Part shown: positions 1 to 5,618 of the stretch, one piece after another | Numbering within the stretch: the stretch's first letter is position 1 | Layout of the letters: every line of letters starts with the position of its first letter | Origin: an uncultured Eubacteriales bacterium | GTDB lineage: Bacteria > Bacillota > Clostridia > Oscillospirales > CAG-272 | Direction: 5' to 3' | NCBI GenBank assembly: GCA_934474225.1 | Contig: CAKSLU010000053.1 | Location: 1-6,515 of the forward strand | DNA: 6,515 nt | Program-made: the position numbers and the translations under genes | Notes under the pieces: generated by a model | What the model was told of the DNA's origin: nothing | Database searches by the model: none | Seen by the model: the letters and a program-made list of their open reading frames with translations, nothing else

Positions 1-485
1 CCGCCGCGCGACTTGCCGAGCGCGCCCGCAAAGAGCTGCGCCGCGCGGGTGGGATTGTTCGTCCCCGCCGTGCCGACAAAGATAGCGCCGTCGATGGTCT
101 CGGGATAGCGCTCCGTGTAGGCGCGCGCGAGGAACGACCCCATGCTGTGCCCGAGCAGCACCAGCGGCACATTCTTGTACATCGAGCGGATGATGCGATT
201 CATCTTGCGCAGGTCCTTCAGCAGCACTTCATAGCTGCCGCCCGCAAAATAGCCGAGGTCGCGTGCATCCTCCGCCGTGTTGCCGTGCCCGAGGTGGTCG
301 TTGCCGCAGACGACAAGCCCCGCCGCAGTCAGCCGCTCGGCAAGCAGCGCATAGTTCTCCACATAGTCGCACATGCCGTGCGAAATCTGCACGATGCCGC
401 GCACCTCGCCGTCCGGCACATAGACATAGTACGCCACATCGCGCTTGCCGCCGCTCGAACGCATGAAATTCATATGCATTTTCAT
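1..485 (-). CDS. Alpha/beta hydrolase, monoacylglycerol lipase/lysophospholipase-like (partial, C-terminus off the left edge)
   Basis: The first 161 residues of a serine hydrolase are visible; the rest lies beyond base 1. Seen: an oxyanion-region motif ISHGMCDYVENY at about residues 34-45, DHLGHG at 63-68, and the nucleophile elbow GHSMGS at 112-117 with Ser114 as predicted nucleophile. The catalytic Asp and His would be in the missing half. This order is typical of the Hydrolase_4 / serine aminopeptidase S33 group, which cleaves ester bonds of monoacylglycerols or lysophospholipids. There is no signal peptide, so it is probably cytoplasmic. ATG 485 follows an AAAGAGAGG ribosome site 8 bases upstream; ATG 479 is an alternative. 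That site lies in a small GAGAG-GCTT-CTCTC hairpin. It is the last visible gene of the kinase-like operon, 19 bases after the 144-aa gene. The family is clear; the substrate is not. Confidence 0.9.
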   Translation of the reverse strand, partial: MKMHMNFMRSSGGKRDVAYYVYVPDGEVRGIVQISHGMCDYVENYALLAERLTAAGLVVCGNDHLGHGNTAEDARDLGYFAGGSYEVLLKDLRKMNRIIRSMYKNVPLVLLGHSMGSFLARAYTERYPETIDGAIFVGTAGTNNPTRAAQLFAGALGKSRG

Positions 486-504
486 GAGAGAAGCCTCTCT
501 TTCG

Positions 505-939
505 TTATTCTACATAATGCAGGGTTTCGCCCGCCGCCAATGCCTTTGCAAAGCGGCAGAGCGCCGCCGACGCCTCTCCGAATGTCTTATATTTGCCGAC
601 CCATTCGCCATTATTATCCGGAGAATTGACCAGCAGCCAATACTTATAGGTTTCTTCTTTCGGACGATGGTCGACCGATGCGCGGGCTGCCGGGAACACG
701 CAGCGCTTTGCCTGCGAAACCACATACATCACACGGATGCCGGGCATAGGCAGACGCGCCTCCAGACGACGCACTGCATCGACCGTTTCTTCGGCAGCGC
801 AACCTGCGTCAGCAGCGCCGGACGCCGCGCCGTCCGATGCAGCCCGTTCCACCGCACTTGTCAAATCGTCCAACGCTTCTTTCACAGTTTCGCGGATTAA
901 ATCGCGCAGCGTGTCCGTGTCAAAAACTTCGTTTGCCAT
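505..939 (-). CDS. Hypothetical protein, 144 aa, helical N-terminus and compact C-terminal segment
   Basis: I do not recognise this family. The start is well supported: GGAGG lies 6 bases before ATG 939, and the reading frame closes at TAA 505-507. Residues 1-33 look like an amphipathic, charged helix (EVFDTDTLRDLIRETVKEAL). Residues 34-52 are an Ala/Gly/Ser-rich linker. Residues 53-92 mix basic and hydrophobic residues with two Cys (47, 80). Residues 95-144 look like a folded piece beginning YKYWLLVNS, then WVGKYKTFGEAS and a final helix. There is no signal peptide or membrane segment. It sits 43 bases after the PfkB-like gene and 19 bases before the hydrolase, so it is probably co-transcribed with both. 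A helix plus flexible linker would suit an oligomerisation or partner-docking role, but that is a guess. Confidence 0.8.
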   Translation of the reverse strand: MANEVFDTDTLRDLIRETVKEALDDLTSAVERAASDGAASGAADAGCAAEETVDAVRRLEARLPMPGIRVMYVVSQAKRCVFPAARASVDHRPKEETYKYWLLVNSPDNNGEWVGKYKTFGEASAALCRFAKALAAGETLHYVE

Positions 940-982
940 CGTGTACCTCCGTCTGCTATGAAATTGGAATCTATGTGCGCGC

Positions 983-1912
983 TTACAGTTCTACCTCGTG
1001 TTCGAGTATGTAGCGCAGGACTTCGGTCTCGGTGGGCACTGCGGTGATTGGTTCGCCGCCGCGTGCCGCCGCACGGGCAATGACCGTGGAGGCATAGCGC
1101 GCCGCGCGCACCGTCTTTGCCGAGCGCAGGTATTCGAGAATCATCGCGGGCACAAACAGCTCGTTCAGCCGCGCATCCGCGCCCTCGACATAGGGAATAT
1201 AATAGGAGAAATTGCCCTTGAACGCAAACGCGCCGCCCACACCCGCGCGGAACATGTAGGTCCCCGCGTGAATAATCTTCGCCAGTGCGACCGCCGCCTC
1301 GAGATTGCTCTGCGCCGAGCGCGGCTCGATGCCGGTGTAGCGCTTGGCAGCCTCTGCGCCGAGCGCAATCAGCGTGACATCGCCGAGTGCGTCGAGCGGA
1401 AAGTCGGCGGGGATATGCTCGCCGTCCGCAAAGACGGGAATCTTCTTCTCCCTTGCCAGCGCCGTGACGCGCGCCGCCGCCGCGACCGGAATCTCCAGGC
1501 TCAGCCAGACCGCGTCGGGCAGCGTGGTGAACGCATCCTCGACAAGATCGCCGTCGATCGCCTCGGACAGCACCGAGGAGCGGTAGCTGCGGCGCTCGCC
1601 GTCCGCGCGCTCCGCCGTCACGCCGAGAGGGGACGCCCCGCCGCGCACGGTCTTCACAAAGCGGGTGTCCATGCCGAGGTCTTCATAAAACTTCACAAGG
1701 TCGCGCCCGTACTGGTCGTCGCCGACCGCCGAGCAGAGGATCGCCTCGCCGCCGAGGCGGGTCACTGCCACGCCCGCATAACTCAGCGGACCGCCGGGCA
1801 CCGTATTGCCCGTAAACGCGCCGAAACGGGTCTCCCCGTCCGCCGCAAATGCGTCTGTGTGCAGCGCAAGCTCGGTGCGCGCGCTGCCGACAAGCAGGAT
1901 TCTTCTCTTCAC
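983..1912 (-). CDS. PfkB/ribokinase-family carbohydrate kinase-like protein with degenerate catalytic loop
   Basis: The 309 residues fit the PfkB (ribokinase-like) family, cytoplasmic kinases that phosphorylate sugars, nucleosides or related alcohols with ATP. Seen: N-terminal strand RRILLVG; substrate-side motif PGGPLSYAGVAVTRLGG (39-55) followed by SAVGDDQYG; an AGVGGAFAF stretch (223-231) where the family has TlGe.Gal; and the C-terminal helical end AARYASTVIARAAARGG. At the place of the signature DTTGAGD, which supplies the anion hole and the catalytic Asp, the sequence reads ADARLNELF (245-253), so GAGD appears replaced by RLNE. It may be inactive or have changed chemistry. I chose GTG 1912 because AAAGGA lies 11 bases upstream; ATG 1924 abuts that same site and is the alternative (313 aa). 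An in-frame ATG at 2011 lies upstream of the promoter and is unlikely. It is first in an operon with the 144-aa gene and the hydrolase. Confidence 0.85.
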   Translation of the reverse strand: MKRRILLVGSARTELALHTDAFAADGETRFGAFTGNTVPGGPLSYAGVAVTRLGGEAILCSAVGDDQYGRDLVKFYEDLGMDTRFVKTVRGGASPLGVTAERADGERRSYRSSVLSEAIDGDLVEDAFTTLPDAVWLSLEIPVAAAARVTALAREKKIPVFADGEHIPADFPLDALGDVTLIALGAEAAKRYTGIEPRSAQSNLEAAVALAKIIHAGTYMFRAGVGGAFAFKGNFSYYIPYVEGADARLNELFVPAMILEYLRSAKTVRAARYASTVIARAAARGGEPITAVPTETEVLRYILEHEVEL

Positions 1913-1934
1913 TGTCTGTCTCATCCTTTCGTCT

Positions 1935-1953
1935 CGCGCGCAGGGTGCGCGCG
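1935..1953 (-). other. GC hairpin in the 5' leader of the PfkB-like gene
   Basis: On the minus strand CGCGCGC-ACCCT-GCGCGCG forms a perfect 7-bp stem with a 5-base loop. It lies between the predicted transcription start (about 1967) and the AAAGGA ribosome site, beginning 5 bases before that site. It could influence transcript stability or ribosome access. There is no T-run after it, so it is not a terminator. Confidence 0.45.
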
Positions 1954-1973
1954 TAATCCATATTAACATAAAC

Positions 1974-2002
1974 AGTATACACCATAAAACGGATAAAATC
2001 AA
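1974..2002 (-). promoter_or_regulatory. Sigma-70-type promoter of the PfkB-like operon
   Basis: On the minus strand, TTGATT (2002-1997), a 17-base spacer and TATACT (1979-1974) give a near-consensus housekeeping promoter. The predicted start near 1967 leaves a leader of about 45-55 bases before the kinase-like gene. It is back to back with the plus-strand promoter at 2054-2081. Confidence 0.75.
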
Positions 2003-2018
2003 GCAAATCACTGTTTGC
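2003..2018. promoter_or_regulatory. Candidate operator, GCAAA-N6-TTTGC inverted repeat
   Basis: A perfect 5-bp inverted repeat with a 6-base centre abuts the -35 element of the leftward promoter and lies 35 bases before the -35 of the rightward one. The place suits a dimeric regulator controlling one or both divergent promoters. Such short palindromes also arise by chance, and no regulator gene is visible in the window. Confidence 0.3.
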
Positions 2019-2053
2019 GGGTGTGAAACTTTTTTGAAAATTTGATTTTTTTA

Positions 2054-2081
2054 TTGCATTTTTCGCTTTCTGTGGTATACT
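2054..2081 (+). promoter_or_regulatory. Sigma-70-type promoter of the 80-aa membrane protein gene
   Basis: TTGCAT (2054-2059), a 16-base spacer and TATACT (2076-2081) are preceded by TGG, which makes an extended -10 (TGnTATACT). The AT-rich run at 2041-2055 just upstream could act as an UP element. Transcription would start near 2088, giving a leader of about 37 bases. Confidence 0.75.
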
Positions 2082-2124
2082 ATAAGTAAGACAAATGAAA
2101 ATCTAATGTACAGGAGTTGATTTC

Positions 2125-2367
2125 ATGCTTTATATCGGTAAGAAGCCCGAAAAGCCCAACATCGGCAAAATCATTCTGACGGTCACGGCTGCTGTCGCCG
2201 GCATCGCCGCACTTGCAATTGCCGCATACAAGCTCTATCAGAGACTGGTTCCCGCTTGCATCGACTGCGAGTGTGAGGACTTCCTTGATGACGACGATGT
2301 GCCCGAAGACGGCTCGGTGGAGATCGAGTGCGACGACGGTGCAAGCGAGCACGAGTTTGAAGAATAA
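2125..2367 (+). CDS. Small single-pass membrane protein with acidic, Cys-containing tail (80 aa)
   Basis: I do not recognise the family. Start: AGGAG (2112-2116) is 8 bases before ATG 2125, under its own promoter and with its own terminator, so this is a real, independently expressed gene. Residues 1-15 are short and basic (KKPEK...GK). Residues 16-35 are a hydrophobic, Ala-rich helix (IILTVTAAVAGIAALAIAAY), followed by basic KLYQR. The last 35 residues hold 18 Asp/Glu, including DDDD at 55-58, and four Cys occur at 45, 48, 50 and 69 (CIDCEC). Positive residues flank both ends of the helix, so topology cannot be decided by eye. The tail resembles low-specificity metal- or cation-binding segments, or a segment that binds basic partners; both are inference. 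It is transcribed divergently from the kinase-like operon. Confidence 0.85.
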   Translation: MLYIGKKPEKPNIGKIILTVTAAVAGIAALAIAAYKLYQRLVPACIDCECEDFLDDDDVPEDGSVEIECDDGASEHEFEE

Positions 2368-2380
2368 TCCGTCCATCTGC

Positions 2381-2411
2381 AAAAGCGCCGGGGAAACCCC
2401 GGCGCTTTTTT
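2381..2411 (+). terminator. Strong intrinsic terminator after the 80-aa gene
   Basis: AAAAGCGCCGGGG (2381-2393), loop AAA, CCCCGGCGCTTTT (2397-2409) form a perfect 13-bp stem, with a run of six T (2406-2411) and then GTTTG. It starts 13 bases after the stop codon. Read on the other strand it also has four T after the stem, so it may weakly stop leftward read-through. Confidence 0.92.
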
Positions 2412-2499
2412 GTTTGCAGGCAGAGCATTCATGCAAAGGCGATGCCACAAGATGGGAAGGCTTAGCATCACGGCTACCATATCGTGCGGTTCTAATCAA

Positions 2500-2693
2500 G
2501 CCTCCCTTGTGCAAAGGGAGGTGGCGCGAAGCGCCGGAGGGATTGTTACATGGTAAGGAACAACCCCTCAGTCACCTATCGGTTGAGGATGTTTTTCGGT
2601 TTCGCTCGCGAAATCGTCGGTGTTCAGCCGACGAAGAAAAACTCCGCGAGACGCTGCGCGTCTCGGACAGCTCACCCCTTACACAGGGGAGCC
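2500..2693. repeat. Structured intergenic repeat, copy C (inverted and expanded)
   Basis: The left arm (2500-2548) has hairpin CCTCCCTTGTGCAAAGGGAGG, hairpin GGCGC-GAA-GCGCC, then GGAGGGATTGTT. The right arm is the reverse complement of the other arm type, from AACAACCCCTCAGTCACC (about 2559) to CAGGGGAGCC (2693). It is interrupted by roughly 85 extra bases (about 2582-2666). The insert holds its own hairpins: CGTCGG-TGTTCAG-CCGACG, a GTTTTTC/GAAGAAAAAC outer pairing and CGAGACGC-TGC-GCGTCTCG. Compared with copies A and B the whole element is in opposite orientation. The gene-free DNA to its left (2412-2499) holds nothing I can name. Confidence 0.85.
2647..2665 (-). terminator. Possible terminator hairpin for the GH43 gene, inside repeat copy C
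   Basis: Read leftward, CGAGACGC-GCA-GCGTCTCG is a perfect 8-bp stem followed, after a few bases (CGGAG), by TTTTT. It is the first strong hairpin with a T-run reached after the GH43 stop codon, about 70 bases downstream. The gap between stem and T-run makes it imperfect. Confidence 0.35.
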
Positions 2694-2737
2694 TTGCCTT
2701 GTGCAACTCGACGAACGCTGCTTTATAGCCGAATTTT

Positions 2738-5221
2738 TCACTTCATCAACGTCGCCGTGGCGGTATCGCCGTCCCAGGCGACCGTCGCACCGAGCGCGTC
2801 CGCAATGGCGCGCACCGGCAGATAGGTGCGCCCGCCCTCGATAAAGGCGGCGGTGTCGAGCGGCACGGCGACGCCGTCTACAAGCATCTGCCCCGCGCCG
2901 ATCTGCACCGTGATGACCGTGTTCCCCGCCGCCACGGTCGCCATGGCGGTATCGCCGTTCCAGCCGACCGCCGCGCCGAATGCCTCGGCAACAAAACGAA
3001 TCGGCAGCATCATGCGCCCGCCGCGGGAGAGCGGCGCGGCATCCAGCGTCACGGCGGCGTCATTCCGCGTTGCCGTGCTGCTGCCGAGCGTCAGCGTCAC
3101 CTTGGTTTCAATCGCCGCCGCAGGCGTCTCCTCCGCGCCGGACGGCACGGGCTGCGGCGTGGAGGACGGTCCCGCCGTCACCGGTACGTCCGGTCCGCCG
3201 TCCGGGTTCGGCACAAATTTCAGCCGGTCAATGCAGGTCATGCGCGGCGAAACCGTGCCGATCTGATTGTGCTGATGGTAGACGAGGTACAGCTCCTTCC
3301 CGTCCGGCGAAGGCATAATCACCGCGTCGCCCGGCCCGTCCACCGCCGCGTTGTAGACGAGGAACGGATTGTACTCGTACTTCTCATACGGACCGTAGAT
3401 GCTCTTCGAGACCGCATAGCTCTGCCCGTAATGCAGCTTGTAGCTGCCGACGGCGTAAATCATGTAATAATAGTCGCCGTGCCTCCACGGCACGCCGCCC
3501 TCGACCGTGCGTCCTCTGCCGTTGACCTCATAGGCGGTCTGCGGATAGAGGATCAGTTTGCAGGTCTCGGGCTTCGGCGTAATCACGCCGTCCTTCACCG
3601 CGACCTCCTCGATATACAGGTTGGAACCAAAGTCAAAGCGGCAGAGCGTGACATAGACCTTGCCGTCGTCGTCCACAAACGGATGCCCGCCGATCTCGTG
3701 ATAGTCATTCAGCATCGTGCAGCCTTTGAACGGACCGAGCGGTGAGGACGCGCTTGCGTAAAACAGCCGCGCGCTCTTGTCGGTGTCGTTGTTCCACGCC
3801 TGGAAGAGCAGGTAGAACACGCCGTCATAGCAGAAGACATTCGGGCTCATGAAGTGGTACTTGCTGCTCCAGCCGGGCTGCCACTCGTAGACGCCGCCCT
3901 CCTCCGTCCAGTTGACCATATCGGTAGAGGTGTAGACAACAAACGGATGGTCGCCCACGACCTTGCGGATGTAGAGGTAGTAGACGCCCTCATAGTAGAG
4001 CACATCCGGGTCTGCGCCGAAGCAGACCGGGTTGACAAAGGTTTTGCCCGCATACGCCTCGCCCGCGCCCGAAACGATGAAGTTTTTCGCCGCACCGTCC
4101 TCGCAGAGGACGCCGAACCGCCCGGCGGCAGCACCCTTTTGCGCCAGCTCAATCAGCGGGTAGAGATTGTCGCTCGTCTCGTAGCAATTGTACCAAACGG
4201 AAACAACCTCATCGCGCACGCGGGCGCGCAGGCGGCAGAAGTCGTCCGTGACCGGCACGTGTCGTTCGCCGAGCCAGGTAAACGCGCCGTCGCGGATGGC
4301 ATAGAGTACCACGGTTTCTTCCACGCGGTTGACCTCGGCGGCAAAGCCGTTTTGCGCATCGCGCATGCCGAAGTAGAAGAGCACGCGCCCCGCACAACGG
4401 ATGTCCGCCGCAAAGTCGGCGGCACTGCCGAAGTCCGCGTCCGAAAGCACCGTCCCCGCCGTGAGCACGCCGTCGGCGACGGCTGCGTCCGCCGAGGCAG
4501 CAAACGAAAGCCCCGACAGCGTGACGCTGCCGTCCATTGCAGGCATGACATCGTCCTCGTAGACGCTCACGCGGAAGTTGTCGAAGGTACCCTTTGCCGT
4601 GTAGGCACGGCGAATGCCCACCGTGTCCGAAAACGATGTGTAGATCATCTCGTTTTCGGTCGTCTGCAGGCAGTACGTCATGGCAAACAGCTCGCGCGAC
4701 CCGTCGAGCGGTTTGATGGTGAACAAAATCTCGCCCTTGGCGGGGTCGACCACGGCGCACAGGTGCACATTCTGCTCGTCAAAGGTGTCAAGCCCGGTGC
4801 GCAGCGTGTCGCCCCAGCCGCCCTTCTCGTTGAAGTAGGCAAACATGCCCTTTTTGCCGCTTGCCGCGACCGACGCCGTATAGCCGAAGAAGTAGGACGG
4901 CGTCGGCGACAGTCCCTCGCCCGTCGCGCCGATGAGCAGACCGCCCATGCCGCTCTGCCCGAGGTAGTCAACCTCCAGTTTGTACTTTTTGCCGCGGTAT
5001 TTTGCCGGAATCTTGTAGGTCAGGCAGCCAGACGAGGATTTCCCCGCCGCGAGATTGGCGGCGCCGCCTTTCACCGACCAGCTGCCGCGCACGGCAAAGT
5101 CGGAGAGGGCGGACGCGCTCTCAAAATTGTTTTCATAGACGATGATTTCTTTTGCCGATGCCGCAAAGCACAGTAAAAGCGTGAGCGCCGCCGCGCACAG
5201 AAGTTTTGCAAGCAGTTTCAT
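2738..5221 (-). CDS. Secreted multidomain glycoside hydrolase family 43 protein with C-terminal stalk repeats
   Basis: A 827-aa extracellular protein, probably acting on plant or host polysaccharide side chains (GH43 members are arabinosidases, xylosidases or arabinanases). GGAGG lies 8 bases before ATG 5221. Residues 1-23 are a signal peptide ending in an ASA cleavage site. About 28-222 and 223-388 look like two beta-sandwich (LamG/CBM-like) modules. About 395-670 is the GH43 propeller: FGADPDVLYYEGVYYLY carries the predicted base Asp404, and RTVEGGVPW carries the predicted acid Glu574. IGGHPFVDDDG (510-520) covers the site of the third Asp, here apparently Gly511; GPGD (629-632) stands where GPGH is usual. 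After a Pro/Thr-rich linker (678-703), residues 706-826 hold two copper-amine-oxidase-N-type repeats (MLPIRFVAEAFGA; YLPVRAIADALGA), common on clostridial surface proteins. It has its own promoter. GH43 assignment is firm; substrate is open. Confidence 0.92.
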   Translation of the reverse strand: MKLLAKLLCAAALTLLLCFAASAKEIIVYENNFESASALSDFAVRGSWSVKGGAANLAAGKSSSGCLTYKIPAKYRGKKYKLEVDYLGQSGMGGLLIGATGEGLSPTPSYFFGYTASVAASGKKGMFAYFNEKGGWGDTLRTGLDTFDEQNVHLCAVVDPAKGEILFTIKPLDGSRELFAMTYCLQTTENEMIYTSFSDTVGIRRAYTAKGTFDNFRVSVYEDDVMPAMDGSVTLSGLSFAASADAAVADGVLTAGTVLSDADFGSAADFAADIRCAGRVLFYFGMRDAQNGFAAEVNRVEETVVLYAIRDGAFTWLGERHVPVTDDFCRLRARVRDEVVSVWYNCYETSDNLYPLIELAQKGAAAGRFGVLCEDGAAKNFIVSGAGEAYAGKTFVNPVCFGADPDVLYYEGVYYLYIRKVVGDHPFVVYTSTDMVNWTEEGGVYEWQPGWSSKYHFMSPNVFCYDGVFYLLFQAWNNDTDKSARLFYASASSPLGPFKGCTMLNDYHEIGGHPFVDDDGKVYVTLCRFDFGSNLYIEEVAVKDGVITPKPETCKLILYPQTAYEVNGRGRTVEGGVPWRHGDYYYMIYAVGSYKLHYGQSYAVSKSIYGPYEKYEYNPFLVYNAAVDGPGDAVIMPSPDGKELYLVYHQHNQIGTVSPRMTCIDRLKFVPNPDGGPDVPVTAGPSSTPQPVPSGAEETPAAAIETKVTLTLGSSTATRNDAAVTLDAAPLSRGGRMMLPIRFVAEAFGAAVGWNGDTAMATVAAGNTVITVQIGAGQMLVDGVAVPLDTAAFIEGGRTYLPVRAIADALGATVAWDGDTATATLMK

Positions 5222-5253
5222 GTCGATTTCCTCCGCGTTTTTTTCCTATCTTA

Positions 5254-5282
5254 ATTGTAACATCCGCCGCGCGGCAAGTAAA
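5254..5282 (-). promoter_or_regulatory. Promoter of the GH43 gene, with palindromic spacer
   Basis: On the minus strand, TTTACT (5282-5277), a 17-base spacer and TACAAT (5259-5254) preceded by TGT form an extended -10 promoter. The spacer contains the perfect 10-bp palindrome GCCGCGCGGC, which could be an operator or may only reflect GC bias. The start would be near 5247, giving a short leader of about 25 bases. Confidence 0.6.
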
Positions 5283-5285
5283 TAC

Positions 5286-5308
5286 AAAAAATCCACCGTT
5301 TCCGGTGG
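5286..5308 (-). terminator. Intrinsic terminator upstream of the GH43 promoter
   Basis: Read leftward, CCACCG-GAAA-CGGTGG is a 6-bp stem with a stable GNRA-type loop, followed by A and six T (5291-5286). It ends only a few bases before the -35 element, so it insulates the GH43 gene from leftward transcription coming from the repeat region and the phosphatase gene. Confidence 0.75.
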
Positions 5309-5351
5309 GTTGTTTGAAGAAAATGAAGAAGGGGGCAGCCCATTCGGGTTT

Positions 5352-5481
5352 GTGCGCGATTCGGCTCCCCTGTGCAAGGGGAGCTGTCAACGAAGTTGAC
5401 TGAGGGGTTGTGTTTCGCTCTGCAACAATCCCTCCGGTGCTCCGCACCACCTCCCTTTACACAAGGGAGGCGAAGATAGAT
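5352..5481. repeat. Structured intergenic repeat, copy A
   Basis: The core is 5363-5471. Left arm: CTCCCC-TGTGCAA-GGGGAG hairpin, GTCAAC-GAA-GTTGAC hairpin, then TGAGGGGTTGT. Right arm, inverted: AACAATCCCTCC, hairpin GGTGC-TCC-GCACC, hairpin CTCCCTT-TACAC-AAGGGAG. Similarity to copy B continues outside the core for about 11 bases (GTGCGYGATTC) and 10 bases (GAAGATAGAT), so the repeated unit is about 130 bp. It encodes nothing plausible. Confidence 0.9.
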
Positions 5482-5487
5482 TGCGTA

Positions 5488-5613
5488 CGGACGGCGGGAG
5501 CGAGCCCCCGCCCTACGGTTTGCGCATCTTTCGCCATTCTGTAGGGACCGGCGTCCTCGACGGTCCGTTTTTGCCGTAGTGTGTGCGGACCGCCCCAGAC
5601 GCCGACCCCTACA
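5488..5613. repeat. Cluster of GTAGGG-type inverted repeats between copies A and B
   Basis: Three pieces are visible. (i) 5488-5527: hairpin GGCGGG / CCCGCC, ending CCCTACGGTTTGCGCAT. (ii) 5540-5567: a 28-base unit beginning TGTAGGGACCGGCGTC and ending CGGTCCG. (iii) 5586-5613: the same 28-base unit inverted, matching (ii) at 22 of 28 positions, across an 18-base spacer. (ii) and (iii) could pair into a long stem, and (ii) also has an internal GGACCG/CGGTCC hairpin. I recall similar TAGGG-G-rich units as common intergenic repeats in gut Clostridia; that is from memory. Confidence 0.75.
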
Positions 5614-5618
5614 AGTTG

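Noticed and set aside
147..629. Plus-strand open frame of 160 codons
   Set aside because: Runs antisense to the clear alpha/beta hydrolase and into the 144-aa gene; a shadow.
998..1966. Plus-strand open frame of 322 codons
   Set aside because: Antisense to the PfkB-like gene, no family features, Arg/Ala-rich composition; a shadow.
1913..2011. Upstream extension of the PfkB-like protein to ATG 2011
   Set aside because: The extension crosses the predicted promoter, including its -10 element, and adds a sequence foreign to the family.
2412..2499. Extra gene or RNA between the terminator at 2381-2411 and repeat copy C
   Set aside because: No start with a ribosome site, no convincing fold and no tRNA-like pattern could be seen.
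2500..2693. Insertion sequence or transposase remnant
   Set aside because: There is no plausible coding sequence and no clear target duplication; it fits a non-autonomous structured repeat better.
3854..5176. Long open frame (440 codons) on the plus strand
   Set aside because: It lies wholly antisense to the GH43 gene; its Arg/His/Ala-rich product is typical of a shadow frame in G+C-rich DNA, with no recognisable motif.
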